A DNA stretch of 64,000 nt from Acanthosepion pharaonis (GCA_903632075.3 CAHIKZ030001200.1:1125001-1189000), one strand, 5' to 3'. Counted from the first letter of the stretch, positions 1-10,689 are shown. The notes: generated by a model not told the origin, from the letters alone. Numbers and translations: made by a program.

Positions 1-1880
1 GAATTAAAGTACTTTTCTATCACTGTTAATGGAAACAGAAACTGTTTGATTTGCAACCCACTGCATTGCGATGCCAAAAGAATATAATGGGAAAAGACAT
101 TATGAAACAAGCCATCGACCTTATATGGAGATAGGTGTGTTTCAAAACTAAAGTAATTCAAGGTTACTACAGCAACAGATTTACTTTACAAAAATTCAGA
201 AAGGCAACGTTAGTTCTGTTACTGCAACCTTTGAACTCTGCAAAATTATCGCCATCAGTGGAAAATCTTACAGTAAAGAAGATTTCATAAAGTCTTGTAA
301 AAACAGCTGAAATTGTATGTCCAGAGAAGTCACACTTATTTCAAGACATTTCATTAAGCAGGAACACTGTTACTGAACAGATTGATAAAATGGCAGGTGA
401 TTTCAGTCGACAGCTGAAGACTTCATCATCAATTTTTGAATATTTTTCTAATACTCTGGATGAGACTGTTGACATAGCTGGAATAGCAATGCTCGCCGTT
501 TTCATCAGCACTTGTAACAATGAATTTCAAATTTATGAAGATCTAATAGAACTGGTTCAAATGCATGATACTACAACAAGCCAGGACATTTTCGATAAAG
601 TTGAACAGCTTGAACAGGAGTATGGCCTTGATTTGAGTAAACTTGTGTGTTTATCTATTGATGGTGTTGTCAATATGGTTGGGATACATAATGGTGTTGC
701 TGCCAATTTAGATACAAAAATAGAAAACATATATCCAGGTTCAACATTCAAGCATTTTAACGATATAATTCATCAACAGAACTTATGTTCTAAGATTTCA
801 AAATTAGATCATGTGTTTTGACATAATTAACAGTGAACTATATCAGATTCCGTCCTCTGCATCACCATCAGTTTAGGCAGTTATTGGAAGACGTGAATAA
901 TCAGTTCAAAATGCCTCATTATCCACAGAAATTCGGTGGCTTTCATGTCACAAGGTACTGAAAAGATTTTGTTTGGTACACAAAATTGTTATGTTTTTGG
1001 AGATGAAGAGTCAAAGCACAGATGAATTGAAAGATGAAAGCTGTCTCCAAGATCTAGCTTTTTCAGTGGATATTACTGCCTAATTCAGTGACCTTAATTA
1101 GAAATTACAAGGGAAAAATAAGCTCATCACTCAGTTATATGATGATGTTTCATTGCAAAATTAGCTTTATTGAAGTCCCAGTTGTCACATGGAAATTTGA
1201 TTCATTTTCCTATGTGCAAAGAGTTGAAAAAACTGTCAAGACTGAGTGTGTATTTATCGGTGGTAAGTACGACAATTACCCGAAATTGCTGTCAAAGGAA
1301 TTTCAGTGGAGATTTTATGATTTATCATCTTGTGAAGATCAATTTGCATTATTCTCAGCACGATTCACTTTTGATGTTGTTCAAGCAGAGGAAAGTCTAC
1401 AGATGGAACTACTGTGAATGCAGACTAACTCAACACTCAAGGGAAAGTACCTAGAAGTAGGGGTACCCGGGTTTTTTTCATACCTTCCTCAGACATTTAA
1501 GAACTTCAGAAAGTTTGCGACGAAGATTATGGCGATGTTTGGTTCCACATATGTCTGTAAGCAGTTATTTTCGTTTATGAAGGCAACAAAACGTCTCAGA
1601 GAACCAGATTAAATGATGAACATTTGTCATCGTTGATCAAAGTGGGATCCACACAGACATTCCAACCTGATATATCGAGAATATTTTCTCTCAAGTTATG
1701 GCAGTCATCAGGATAATATAAAAATGATTAAATTGTACTACCTTGTATTGTAAGTATTTTGTATTTAAAGATTAGTTAAAACTAGTTGTGATTAATGTTA
1801 GACTGTAAGCAGGTGTGGCCCTCGGGGCTGCAGATATGGCCGATGCGGCCCTCCACATGACCAGAGTTTGACATTCCTAG
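1..1880 (+). pseudogene. hAT-type transposase remnant (GTF2IRD2/ZBED-like), 5' end outside window
   Basis: Translation with frameshifts reads as a GTF2IRD2-like hAT transposase. A BED-like finger (CLIC then a RHYETSH-like segment) lies at about 45-120. A longer open stretch at 390-821 contains FQIYEDL, MHDTTTSQDIF and IHQQNLCSK, all typical of this family. Two further segments (1,088-1,417 and 1,418-1,612) hold EEQFALF-like and YLEVGVPGFFSYLPQTFKNF-like text and the C-terminal dimerisation region (KIMAMFGSTYVC). At least four frameshifts or stops break it, so it cannot encode a working enzyme. The 3' flank (about 1,800-1,880: GCGGCCCTCCACATGACC, then GTTTGACATTCC) looks like the usual non-coding tail of these elements. 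The 5' part is cut by the window edge. Confidence 0.85.
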
Positions 1881-1895
1881 TAAATATAACATTTT

Positions 1896-1898
<3 letters not shown>

Positions 1899-1941
<43 letters not shown>
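1899..1941. repeat. (TA)n microsatellite
   Basis: About 21 uninterrupted TA units directly downstream of the hAT remnant. Confidence 0.98.
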
Positions 1942-1947
<6 letters not shown>

Positions 1948-2073
1948 AATAGAGAACTGCAAAATAACTACGTAATTTCGGAATTTTCAAATATAATGGT
2001 AATATGTGAAATTAAACAAAATATATTTTCAATTCTTCAAAGTATGAATAATTTTGATACATTTTTGTGAAAT

Positions 2074-2172
2074 AGCTACAATTTTTTTATGGCTACGAAT
2101 TCTCTGTGGACCACTAGAAATGCTATGTGGATTACTGGTAGCTCACCTGGACCACGTTGAGAACCACACTAT
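2074..2172 (-). mobile_element. hAT terminal remnant
   Basis: On the minus strand this starts TGTGGTTCTCAACGTGGTCC and ends in GTGGTCCACAG. It resembles the end of hAT (Charlie-like) elements, which often begin CAGTGGTTCTCAAC. There is no coding capacity and no target duplication I could identify. Confidence 0.4.
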
Positions 2173-2290
2173 TTACATTATTCGGACTATTGTATTTGTT
2201 GCCATGTTTAATATCGAACTGAACCCTTTCTTTCGCTCTGGTAGACTGTTCTAGTTCCACGTGCCATGTCAGTTATCAGTTATTCACCTC
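2165..2290 (-). repeat. PLE-terminus-like block (family G), left inverted copy
   Basis: Minus-strand copy of a block that recurs at 2,660-2,840, near 7.6 and 7.9 kb and near 24.8-25.4 kb. It shares GGCACGTGGAAC, CAGTCTACC, AGGGTTCAGTTCGA and AATAGTCCGAATAATG. This copy has lost the CTGAAGA...GAAA part seen in the right-hand copy. Together the two copies form inverted termini around a GIY-YIG fragment. Confidence 0.7.
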
Positions 2291-2394
2291 TCCAAGTTCT
2301 CCACTAATTCGGTCGTGTACCATATGTCCTTAATGACATGTGTATGAATTTCTGGGACTTATAAACTTACTGTCTTCAGCAAACATTTTTTACA

Positions 2395-2664
2395 AATTTT
2401 TTCTCTAGCATTCCTTATTACTGGTTCTCATATTGTATTCATTTCTATGCTTGGTCGGCTCAGGAGATTTTTGTGGCCTAGCATATGTGCTGATTCCTTA
2501 AGTTTATAAATTTTCCAATGATTTTCTTCGTCTATAATTGCAACCTGATCCCATAGAGGGCGGTGATCTCCCCTTTCTCTCCATATGTGGTCAGCCACGC
2601 CTGATTTTTCCACTTCCCCTCGTGTTACAGCTTTGTGGTATTCTTGAAGCCATCCATTAGACAT
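2395..2664 (-). pseudogene. GIY-YIG nuclease C-terminal fragment of a Penelope-like element
   Basis: The minus-strand reading frame contains HKAVTRGEVEKSG, VADHIW, DEENHWKIYKLKESAHM and SRPSIEMNTI. Order and spacing match the second half of PLE-type GIY-YIG endonucleases: a conserved H in ADHIW, then W-x-x-R/K and an E in KESAHM that is the usual catalytic glutamate. A stop follows MNTI although homologous-looking text continues. The YIG half and all of the reverse transcriptase are missing. It lies between two inverted copies of family G, which suggests those blocks are the termini of the same element. Function is lost; the assignment rests on motif recognition only. Confidence 0.65.
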
Positions 2665-2845
2665 GGCACATGGAACTATAACAGTCTACTCCAGCGAGCG
2701 AAATAAAGGGTTCAGTTCGACATTCCAACCACCTGAAGAAGGCCGGAGCGTACAAACGGCCGAAAAGTTGTGATAGATATAGCAACAAAAACGATGGCAA
2801 TAGTCCGAATAATGCAAATAGTTTACATAATACATCATCTCCGAA
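2660..2845 (+). repeat. PLE-terminus-like block (family G), right copy, with CTGAAGA/GAAA motif
   Basis: Begins GACATGGCACATGGAAC. It holds CTGAAGA at 2,733-2,739, a GGCC...GGCC pairing segment, then GAAA at 2,762-2,765, and ends near AATAGTCCGAATAATGC. It is the inverted counterpart of 2,165-2,290. Confidence 0.7.
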
Positions 2846-2859
2846 ATATAGACTCGGAA

Positions 2860-3100
2860 TTGTTAATCGAAGAGCCGTGATTCAATTCCCGTTGGGTTCT
2901 TTATATTCTCTCACGCGGAAATACGCTTGGAAAAGGTATGAATCCACATCTTATCCCCTATCTATGGGTTAATTAGTAAGACTTCAAACACTAAAACGTT
3001 ATTATCTCTAAAGAAACATAAAAATTCTTAAAATCTAAAAATATTGTCTGACATTAAATAACCCGCAAATGGTTTATAAGCCGTAGAAATAGAATCAATC
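2860..3100 (+). mobile_element. SINE-B copy (degenerate tRNA-like head, tail ending in a TTTATAAGCCGTAG-type motif)
   Basis: The head keeps a weak B box (GTGATTCAATTCCCG). A core with GGTATGAATCC and CTATGGGTTAATTAGTAA follows. The tail has TTATCTC, AATTCTTAAAATC and TATAAGCCGTAGAAA, and ends in AATCAATC. The same order recurs at about 30.5, 33.9, 38.2, 54.7 and 59.2 kb, so it is a mobile family and not a local gene. Confidence 0.7.
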
Positions 3101-3430
3101 TTGCCTTTAATCTGGCCTGTGAGTATCAAATTTTCCAAGCTTCCTTTCCTCATCATGTACCCGAGAAACTTCAACTGTCTGTTTCTGGTGTTAAGTAAAA
3201 GTGTTCTTTTTGTTTTCGATTTCTCAAGTGTTCTGTATTTTCATCATCTTTCTGTAGAACCACATTTCTGTTGTTCTAAGTTTCTTTATAATCTGTGAGG
3301 AAATATCCGAAATCAGTAATTAGCTATTTAGATATCTTTCCTTAGATTTCTCAATTTAACTATAATAGATTTATATTACAAGTCGAGATACCCAGGGTGA
3401 TGACGCCTGTAGGTTCTTAGAGATGATTAC
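3100..3430. other. No assignable feature
   Basis: AT-rich sequence; the only open frames are short and resemble nothing I know. Confidence 0.5.
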
Positions 3431-3880
3431 CATTCTTCGAATTATGTGGAATGGTAATAGCAATATAAGCTGTTTCCTTATAAGGAAATATTCGGCATTC
3501 ACTGACAGTCCATTAATTGTTATTACTTTTTCCAGTAGTGATGTGGGGTGGTCTTTCCTAAACTTTTATTTTAAGAAGATGCTATCGTTCTTTCAAGTAT
3601 TGATAGCGGTTTCCTTCCTAACCTTTTATTTCAAGTACTGTGGAATAGCAACATATTTAATATATGTTTATTTTCTCTTTGCGATATGCATCTAAGCTGT
3701 GGATACTGTTGAAAATGATTAAGTAATATGGTTTTTCATTTGGTACATTTGTTTGTGATTCTGTAGAGCCAGTCCGCTTTTCAAAGAAATGTGGTCGACG
3801 CCAAAGTCCATTGGCTTTATTCGCTGAAAGCCATTTTCGGTCATTGATCAGAGAAAGCGGTAGTTTAAAGTTGACAGTTT
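3430..3880 (+). repeat. Dispersed repeat family D, copy 1
   Basis: Shares ordered landmarks with 23,290-23,890 and 49,890-50,225: TTTCCTTATAAGGAAA, ATTCACTGAC, TTTCCTAAACTTTTATTT, TTGTGATTCTGTAG and GCCAGTCC. It is non-coding, and no terminal repeats or poly-A tail are visible. The family is unknown to me. Confidence 0.55.
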
Positions 3881-4490
3881 AGATATTTCTGGACTGGTTT
3901 GACGCCATGCGGGATATCGATATAAAAGCCTTAGTCTGACGAGTCTATTTAAGGACATGACTTGTGTTTTCAGGTTAATGTTTTGGTTTGACGCAATTTG
4001 CGTTGTTGGATGAAACTATCTATAGCGCAGCCTGTTTTATATTTAGTTACCTTATCTCCGATACTAAATATGCTGTAACAGAAGTATTTGAAGAAAATAC
4101 TATTTACTGATTCCACGACCTGTGGCATTACCGAATCACAAGAAAATTCGCGAAATAACAGAATTTTCAACAGCACCAACGACTAAAATGGATATACATT
4201 TAACTCGAAAAGAAAATAATGCCAAAATCTTCCTTTTTATTCTCTCAGTGCCAATATGATCATTCAAAGACATGTCGCAGCGTTTCTTACTTTCTCACTG
4301 CACATCCTGCAATTATCATTGTCGGGTGTAGGGTCCATCTTGCACTTATTACTATTATTATTATTATTACTAGAAAGACGCGTGAAAATGTCACGATTTG
4401 CATATTTTAACAGTCTGAGGAATCGTGATTCTTAAGTTAACGGTTAAATAAGACCATTCGGAATTCTCAGCAATAATATATATATATATA
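3880..4490. other. No assignable feature; short (ATT)n
   Basis: Unassigned AT-rich sequence with an (ATT)n run near 4,348. The stretch around 4,180-4,215 resembles 56,325-56,360 (CTAAAATGGATAT, AACTCGAA), so part of it may be an old dispersed repeat. Confidence 0.4.
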
Positions 4491-4494
4491 TATT

Positions 4495-5000
4495 AAGCAT
4501 TACGCCCCGAGCAAGGCTTGAAGCCACTAGGATGCAGGGGGTTGCAGAAGATTTGGAGCAAGAGCGGATAGGAGTGATAGAAGAAAGGATGAGGAGAAGG
4601 ATAGTGGGTAGATGAAGGTAACTGGAGGTGTCGATTGACATTACATTTGAATAGTTGGAGATTATACCTCTCAGGGAAACAGTAATTGGGGAGGGTGTTC
4701 CACAGGGGAGAGGTGCGAGGTATGAAGCTATTGGAGTAGAAGAGACGGCTACATTTGAAAGTTTCTGCAGTGTAAGGGTGGGACCGGGATGCCAGCCTTG
4801 TAGGGCGCTTGAATTCATGGAGTCTGGGAACCAGTGAAAGCAGCTCATCAGAGCAATTACCATGAAAGTATTTGTAGAAAAGACAGAGAGAGGCGACGGC
4901 GCGTCTGTGAGAGAGTGACTGTAGACGAGATGCCAGATCAGGGCCAATTATATTGCATATCCGTCTCTGGATCTTGTCAAGTACTCCGAGGTAAACGTAG
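4495..5000 (-). pseudogene. Non-LTR retrotransposon (LINE family 1) RT C-terminus and 3' end
   Basis: The minus strand reads, with frameshifts, LDKIQRRICNIIGPDLA, SLSHRRAVASL, YFHGNCSDELLSLVPRLHE, then SNSFIPRTSPLWNTLP, FPESYNLQLFKCNVNRHLQL and a short tail with CATCCTAGTGGCTTC. This is the C-terminal extension after the RT domain of a jockey/CR1-like LINE that is common in invertebrates. The same tail occurs in the copies near 34.1 and 51.2 kb. It is 5'-truncated, as LINE insertions usually are. The RT catalytic region is absent. Confidence 0.8.
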
Positions 5001-5640
5001 CTAATCGCTTCGTTAAATATTTTAGCTTAACAACTTTAACGAAATATTACACTAACAATCATAAGCATGAATGTTGCTAGTCATTTTAAGAAGTAAGGGG
5101 CTGCAAATAAAAAGATCTGAAATTGGTAACTTTTTTTCCCATTTCCTTGAAAGAGACTTTAATCACATTTATCTTCGGCTATTTCATTCTTTCTTTCTTT
5201 CATTTTCTCACTGAATATGTCACTCCCGTGTTTCCACGCGGACAAAACGGAATATTTCGTTATTTATGAATTATTAGCAGGGCGTAAAGGTTGTGCGAAC
5301 TAACTAAAAACTAATTATCGGGGTAGTGGTCAAACCGAATTATAATTATATATTATTATTGGTCAGCTGCATCATTTCTTTCACTTGTTATGATGACGAT
5401 CACTGGGATTCTGATACTGAACCTGAAAGTCACTGAAACCGTTCCTCAGAATTTGGAGTAAAATGATATAATATCTTGTTCAACGCAAAACAGATTTAAA
5501 CATTTTAACGGTTATTATATCCTGCGACCATATCATTAGCATTTTAACATGAACCGTCTGGCTTGATTGGCTCCCGAGCCTTGTACTATTAAAATTAACC
5601 TGCAATCAATGGCTAGAGATACAGGTAAAATGGTCGTATT
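5000..5640. other. No assignable feature
   Basis: AT-rich, without long open frames, repeats or motifs I recognise. Confidence 0.4.
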
Positions 5641-6860
5641 TTGAATTCTAAACCTTAATCAAAAACAACGGCAAATAGCGCCACTATTTTCCGGAAGACG
5701 TCATATTAATGCATAGATTTAAAAGAAAAGGAAACTGGGGAGAGCCATGATTGCTAATGCCTTGAAGGATGATCGCGCTGGAAAACCGTAGCAAAAGCAA
5801 CAGTTTACTACTTTACTATCTGTTATGATGTTGATTTGGGGTTAGTAGAGACAAACGCCAAAATACACGTCACAATAAAAAGGGTTTTAATAGGTTGGTA
5901 AAAAGGTACAGAAATTGCCTGAGTAGTCAATAACTAGCTCAGCTAAGAACTTCTCTGTCTATCTGTCTTAGTATTTATCAATCCACCCACGAGGATTGAA
6001 TGTGGCACAAGGCCGGTTTAATGTGGGTATCTCCGAGCCCGTAGGCTCGGCCAAAAATATAGCCTTTGAACCCGCCTAGACGGGTTCAGGCCCTGTCTAC
6101 CTCCCCGGACGAAACCTTGCCTTTCGGCAAAGCTTCGTCCGGGTTCCTCTCTGCTAATGCAGAGAGTTCGACCGACGTCGCTTACAGTCAAAGACTGTAT
6201 CACGACTCAGCTAGACTCGGAGGTCTTACCCTCTCTGTCTATCTGTCTCCCCCATGTCAACTGACATGCCACTATTTAAAGTCTTTGTTCACAGACGCAG
6301 ACAAGTTCATCTTCAAGAGGGGTGGTAGGTTTCCGACACAACACTATCTTTCTAAAATAATCAATGAGCTTCACAGATTAAAAAGAAAAATAAACTATGG
6401 ACCGCTTACGTCCTGAAGGTAGAATGATTTGAAAAACAGTGGCAAGGGCAACAGGTAAGCATTCCACTATTTTCCTAAGAAGTCAAGACAATTCATAGAT
6501 AACAAAGAAAAGGAATCTAAGACATTTCTACGACCTGAAGGAAGATGTTGAAAAACCTGTGACAACGGAGGGACAGTTCGTTCATAACCTTAACAAGAAA
6601 ACAATACACAATGTTTTTCAAGAATCAAAGCAATTCAAATACAGTAAAGAAAAGTAATCTGTGTAGGACCAAATATCACGTATCTTCTGAAAGAAGGGCC
6701 TATTTAAAACCATGAAGAAAGAAAGGAGAAATTGCTCCCAAGGAACTCTGTTAATTCACAAATAATAAAATACGGACTGTGTACAGAATCATGATTCCAT
6801 GTCCTGAAGGACTAGGGTATTGGGAAAAAAACGAATTTACGGTGGGAATTGATGGGTTTA
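5640..6860 (+). repeat. Strongly diverged tandem repeat, unit about 130 bp, interrupted by a hairpin element
   Basis: A block with CCACTATTTTCC, AAGACGTCA, TTCATAGAT, AAAGAAAAGGAA, CCTGAAGGA and GGAAAAACC-GTG-CAA recurs near 5,690, 6,350, 6,470, 6,600 and 6,730 with many substitutions and indels. It looks like an old satellite. The copy array is split by the hairpin-rich element at 5,985-6,290. Confidence 0.55.
5985..6250 (+). mobile_element. Hairpin-rich element (family H1), single copy
   Basis: GC-rich island with a string of perfect or near-perfect small hairpins: GAGCCCGTAGGCTC; GAACCCG/CGGGTTC; CCCGGACGAA/TTCGTCCGGG with an inner TGCCTTTCGGCA; CTCTCTGC/GCAGAGAG; AGTC/GACT. It contains ATGTGGCACAAGGCCGG. 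The same unit is tandemly repeated at 40.6-41.15 kb and present in inverse orientation inside the LTR near 39.8-40.07 kb. No protein is encoded; the open frames here are by-products of high GC. Confidence 0.65.
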
Positions 6861-6884
6861 TAATCATATAGTGAAGACAGTTAT

Positions 6885-7380
6885 ACTGCCTGTATCATTC
6901 CAGTAATCAACTGGCCCCTGCTGCTTTCCTCTATCCTGACAAGTGTTAGATCTGGCCTAAAATGGAGTACTGCTGTCATATTCGGGCGTGAGCTGCCTAG
7001 ACTTCACTCTCCAACCTTGATAGAGTCCAAATGCGTCTCCGATCCCTTGCGAGTGACGAATTATTCTCTAGCCTTCATCATCTCTCTCACAGGGATGGAA
7101 GAATGAGGCAAGTCTCTTGTTGTTCTACCGCTCTTCCCGGGAAGGTGCTCGGACGAACTGCATCCCCTGGCTACAACAAGTTAAACATTCACAGGAAAAA
7201 AAAAAAACATGCCATTCCCTCCGTATTCCATCGATGAGAAGTAAGTTCCACTCGAACAGCCTCTTCTCCTCGCGAACCACTGTCCAGTTAAACCGACTCC
7301 TAACAGGATTTTTCTTCGGTCACTACAATCTTAACCTGTTCAAGGCTAAGGTTAACCGTTATATTCCACTCCTATAAACA
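6885..7380 (+). pseudogene. LINE family 1 RT C-terminal remnant
   Basis: The plus strand reads IRPKMEYCCHI, SLSNLDRVQMRLRSL, SLHHLSHR, then RIPSMRSKFHSNSLFSSRTT, LNRLLTGFFFGHYNLNLFKAKVNRY across at least three frames. This matches the post-RT C-terminal region of LINE family 1 (usual form: RT-ALWNRLP-GCFP-HYNLN-FK-VNRY). A run of A residues near 7,197 adds a frameshift. It ends about 7,375 with TAA; no clear poly-A tail. Confidence 0.75.
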
Positions 7381-7550
7381 AAAATGGCCTCCTAACTAAA
7401 CTCTCTGTCTCAGGTGACCACCGGGTCTTGCAAAGGGTGAACCATACTCTAAAAAACAAAGAAAAGAAAAAAAAAACCTTATTGAAAAACACTATCTGTA
7501 AAGTATTATATAACTTTAAAAAATAGATCTCTTGAGATATTGATAGTCAA
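7380..7550. other. No assignable feature
   Basis: Short AT-rich spacer between a LINE remnant and family G. Confidence 0.4.
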
Positions 7551-7554
7551 AACA

Positions 7555-7760
7555 TTTTTGATACACGCCAATATGTACATTATTCGTACTATTGTTCTCA
7601 TCTTTATCGCCATATTTATTACAACGATTCGGCCGTTGTACGCTCCGGCTTTCTTCAGGTGGTTGGAATGTCGAACTTAACCCTTTATTTCGCTCACTGG
7701 GGTAGACTGGTCTAGTCCCACGTGCCATGTTTAATGGGTGTCAGTTATCAGTTATCTCCT
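7555..7760 (-). repeat. Family G (PLE-terminus-like), minus copy
   Basis: On the minus strand: GGCACGTGGGACTAGACCAG, AGGGTTAAGTTCGACATTCC, CTGAAGA, GCCGGAGCG, CGGCCGAATCG, then an AGTACGAATAATG end. GAAA is changed to GAAT here. It pairs with an inverted copy at 7,865-7,995. Confidence 0.7.
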
Positions 7761-7782
7761 GTTAATTCCCCTCTGAAAGTTC

Positions 7783-7862
7783 TCCACTGCCTTAACCGGG
7801 TATTGAACTCACACTCTTTGGGTCCTATCACTGGATCTAACCAACGCCTCCACTGTGCCTTG
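7783..7862 (-). mobile_element. tRNA-derived SINE head (SINE-C)
   Basis: The minus strand carries an A-box-like TGGAGGCGTTGGTTAGATCC and a B-box-like GAGTTCAATACCCGG followed by GGCAGTGG. The same head occurs at 25,435-25,510. It lacks an acceptor-stem partner, so I read it as a SINE piece and not as a functional tRNA. Confidence 0.55.
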
Positions 7863-7864
7863 TG

Positions 7865-7995
7865 TTCGACACTCTAACCACCTGAAGAAGGCCGGAGCGT
7901 ACAACGAACGAAACGTTGTAATAAATATGGCAACAAAAAGGAGGACAATAGTCCGAATAATGTAAATAATGTACATAATACCTCATCTCAGAAAT
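7865..7995 (+). repeat. Family G, plus copy
   Basis: CTGAAGA at about 7,882, then GGCCGGAGCG, GAACGAAACGTTG and AATAGTCCGAATAATG. This copy has GAAACGTT intact, but the second arm of the GGCC pairing is lost (GAAC). Confidence 0.7.
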
Positions 7996-7999
7996 ATAG

Positions 8000-9350
8000 A
8001 CAGTTACACCAATATTTCTTTGTTTATTTAAAGGTTTTGTGACGTAAACCAGTGGCTACGTTTACGCGAGTGAACGAGTTGAATATATAACATAATACCT
8101 GGTCCGTTTTGTTTCGACTTGAATCCTTCACTGACGCGCCGAAAGAATTGATGGTCGCTGAAATTGTTCTGCATGTACTGAACTGGAAATCAAATAGCAC
8201 AAGATTAACCTTTCAGTCGCCGCTCCGATAACAATCAAACGATCACTGTGTTCAGCTGGTCCGCTATAAAGCTGACGCCTGCCTTCAAATGACCAGGTAG
8301 AAATCAATGTAAAAGGCGACACAGAGTCGTTTGTGAGTAGATGAGCTTCTCTCAAATAACTGCTGGAATCGTACAAAGATCAGCTAACAGCCTGGATGTA
8401 ATTATCTCACACAGCGAACTAATATAGCAACTTTATAATCTTATCATAAACAGCATCAATAACTTATTTAATTTTGCTAGATTTACTTTTAGCCTTATTA
8501 ATATATGCGGAAAAAGAATTAGCATATAGAAAAAGCAAAGATATAGGCAACACTTGCTTTTATTTAGTGTATTAATTATTTACTAAGCGTAGTTTAAATA
8601 TGCATAGCGGCCAAACGTTTGGCGGACCCTGTGAGGATCTAATCCATTAGATTATAGAAATAAACCATGTCACCTTTGAATAAAGAGTATATTTTCCTCA
8701 GAATATTGTGTTTAGTTTAAGTTGCTGATGGCTGTCTTTGTGCTTTTCTGCATTTTCGATTCTCGTGTTTAAGCCATGTTTTTCGCCAATGCTATTCCTG
8801 TCAAACAATGATTGTTGCCTCTGTTAAAAAAGAAAAAAAAAAAAAAGTGACATAATACTTACTGTACATTTCAAGATTCTCAATCTTTATACGTCTTGCA
8901 AACAATTTGCGCCAACTATTCTGGTTGCGCAAGCAATAAAGAGCTGATTATGCTTCAGAGACACTTTTAAGATATTCCTAGCATTGATCAAAAATGTAAA
9001 TGTTCTATTTTTTATTTGTCTTTGTCTTCTGACTGGTACGAGACAAAATATTTTCGGAAACATATGACTTCATGTTTTTGTTTTTGTTTTTTTTTATTTT
9101 TACCTATTGCACCAATCAAGAATTTTGAATATAACAAGTCTCAAGAACATCATACCCGTGCCACGTGGTTGATATTGTTGCCGTGTTCCTACAAGTAATA
9201 TTGGTCAGGGTTCGAACCTGGGTAAAGAAAAAAAAAAAAGAAAAATGAATTTTCATACTTATTTTAAAGATAGATAGGAAATACAACCTTACTTGAGAGA
9301 CTTCCTCAACGTTATCAACCGACCTTCTATTCTCTGCATTTAACTTCATC
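8000..9350. other. No assignable feature
   Basis: AT-rich, with poly-A/poly-T runs. The 82-codon minus frame at 8,128-8,376 and the frames near 9.1 kb have no recognisable domains and are not supported by repeats or splice context. Confidence 0.4.
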
Positions 9351-9356
9351 TCAGAT

Positions 9357-9427
9357 GAAGACTATTTATGAGTGACTAACAATGCTATGAACTTCATAGC
9401 ATTGTCAGTCATTCATAAATAGTCTTA
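9357..9427. mobile_element. Foldback element / perfect-looking long hairpin
   Basis: AAGACTATTTATGAGTGACT then ACAATGCTATGAA is followed immediately by TTCATAGCATTGT, AGTCATTCATAAATAGTCTT. The arms are about 34 bases with three mismatches and almost no loop. This fits a minimal foldback transposon or recent palindrome. Near-duplicate TTAGT motifs flank it, but a target duplication is uncertain. Confidence 0.7.
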
Positions 9428-9429
9428 TT

Positions 9430-10105
9430 GTTAGTATATTATATAACTTCATAGTATGAACTTATATTACATACTACCAAAAATCATCCACATTTTTACA
9501 TTAACCTAATGTTTTGATTAATTTTTCTTCCCTGGGTAAGTGAGGGAAATTAGCATAAAAAAATGGTCGTCATGAATCAACATCTCAAACTTGGAGACGA
9601 CTCCGTGTTAAATTTACTAAGATCGGAATCGATAGTCGGTTGAAGACGTCTTTGCGCATGTGCAAATTTTATGTCATGTGATTAGCCATTTTCGCAGTGG
9701 GCGTCATCTTGAAAATCAGTCCTGTACAACACACGCAAATATGGCTTGGCAGAGATATTCTAGTTTGAATAAGTGTTATAATTAAATTTAATACATTTAG
9801 AATGTGTTACTTTGGCAGTGCGTTCGAGGATTTAGGTAATTATGTCGTGGTGTATTTAAGTAGTAATTAACGATTATTACTGAATTAGAAATTTTAGCGC
9901 TTAAACCCACAAAGCCCAATGACGTTGAACTGTCATCAGCGTAGATCAGTTATATCCACGCCTCTTCCAATAAGATTATCTGTGTAACCTTTGATTTTGC
10001 AGGTGGAATTTCTTTTTTTTTTTTGAGTCATTCAGTTGAGGATATATCACTTGGTAGGTGTGAGATAATTAAACAACAATGACAGTTGTATTTTAACGCC
10101 TATTG
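9430..10105. other. No assignable feature
   Basis: Slightly less AT-rich around 9,590-9,770. A 14-codon frame starting ATGGCTTGGCAGAG at 9,740 lies there, but nothing supports a first exon beyond that. Confidence 0.35.
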
Positions 10106-10107
10106 CA

Positions 10108-10345
10108 TTGTAGAGGAGGCATGGTAGAGTAATGAATAGCGGCTCGGAGTGAGGAACCGTGAGAGCCGAGTTCGAATTCCAGTCGAATCCATCACATTGG
10201 TAATTTGGTAAAGGTATGAATCCTCTTCTTCTCCCATCCCCTCCCCCACCACCTCCAGCCTAAAGGCAAATAGCCTTGGATGGCAGCTGGTCTACCACAG
10301 AAAGAAAAGGCAACCTACTGCGAGGAAAAAAATTGCCTCGTCAGT
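10108..10345 (+). mobile_element. SINE-A copy
   Basis: tRNA-like head: GGCATGGTAGAGTAATGAAT, GCGGCTCGGAGTGAGGAA, then GAGTTCGAATTCCAG (B box). The core has GGTATGAATCC. The tail holds GGATGGCAGCTGGTCTACC, CAACCTACTGCG and GCCTCGTCAGTCATGTATCG. The same order is seen near 10.4, 28.3, 47.9, 52.1 and 52.6 kb. A short repeat-like CATGTATC palindrome closes the 3' end. Confidence 0.85.
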
Positions 10346-10612
10346 CATGTATCGCATGATTCCAGTCAGATCCATTACATTCACTTACGTGTTAATACCC
10401 TTGGGAAAGTATGAATCCTCTTCTTCTCCCCCTCCAGCTATGGGTAAATAGCAAGACAGACTGGGTTCTAGCATTGGATGGCAACTGGTCTACCGCAGAA
10501 TGAAAGGGCAAATTACAGCAGGAAAAATCTTCTGCCTCGTCAGTCATGTATCTTTCGAAAGATACATGATCGCCTAAGCTTGTATCACGCATGGCGTATA
10601 GCTGACAGGTCG
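10346..10612 (+). mobile_element. SINE-A copy, 5'-truncated, fused to the previous copy
   Basis: Starts inside the head (ATTCCAGTCAGATCC), keeps the core (GGGTAAATAGC) and full tail, and ends in the palindrome GTATCTTTCGAAAGATAC plus a CATGATCGCC extension. The join with the upstream copy lies within the CATGTATC palindrome, suggesting dimer formation or integration into the first copy. Confidence 0.8.
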
Positions 10613-10689
10613 CATTTTAGCCTGAGTAATGTTTTGGATGATATTATCGCAAGCCATTGACATTACCACTACCCCGCAATTTCCACATT

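Noticed and set aside
9590..9800. Possible promoter and first exon
   Set aside because: Only a slight rise in GC and a 14-codon frame; no splice donor or downstream exon found.
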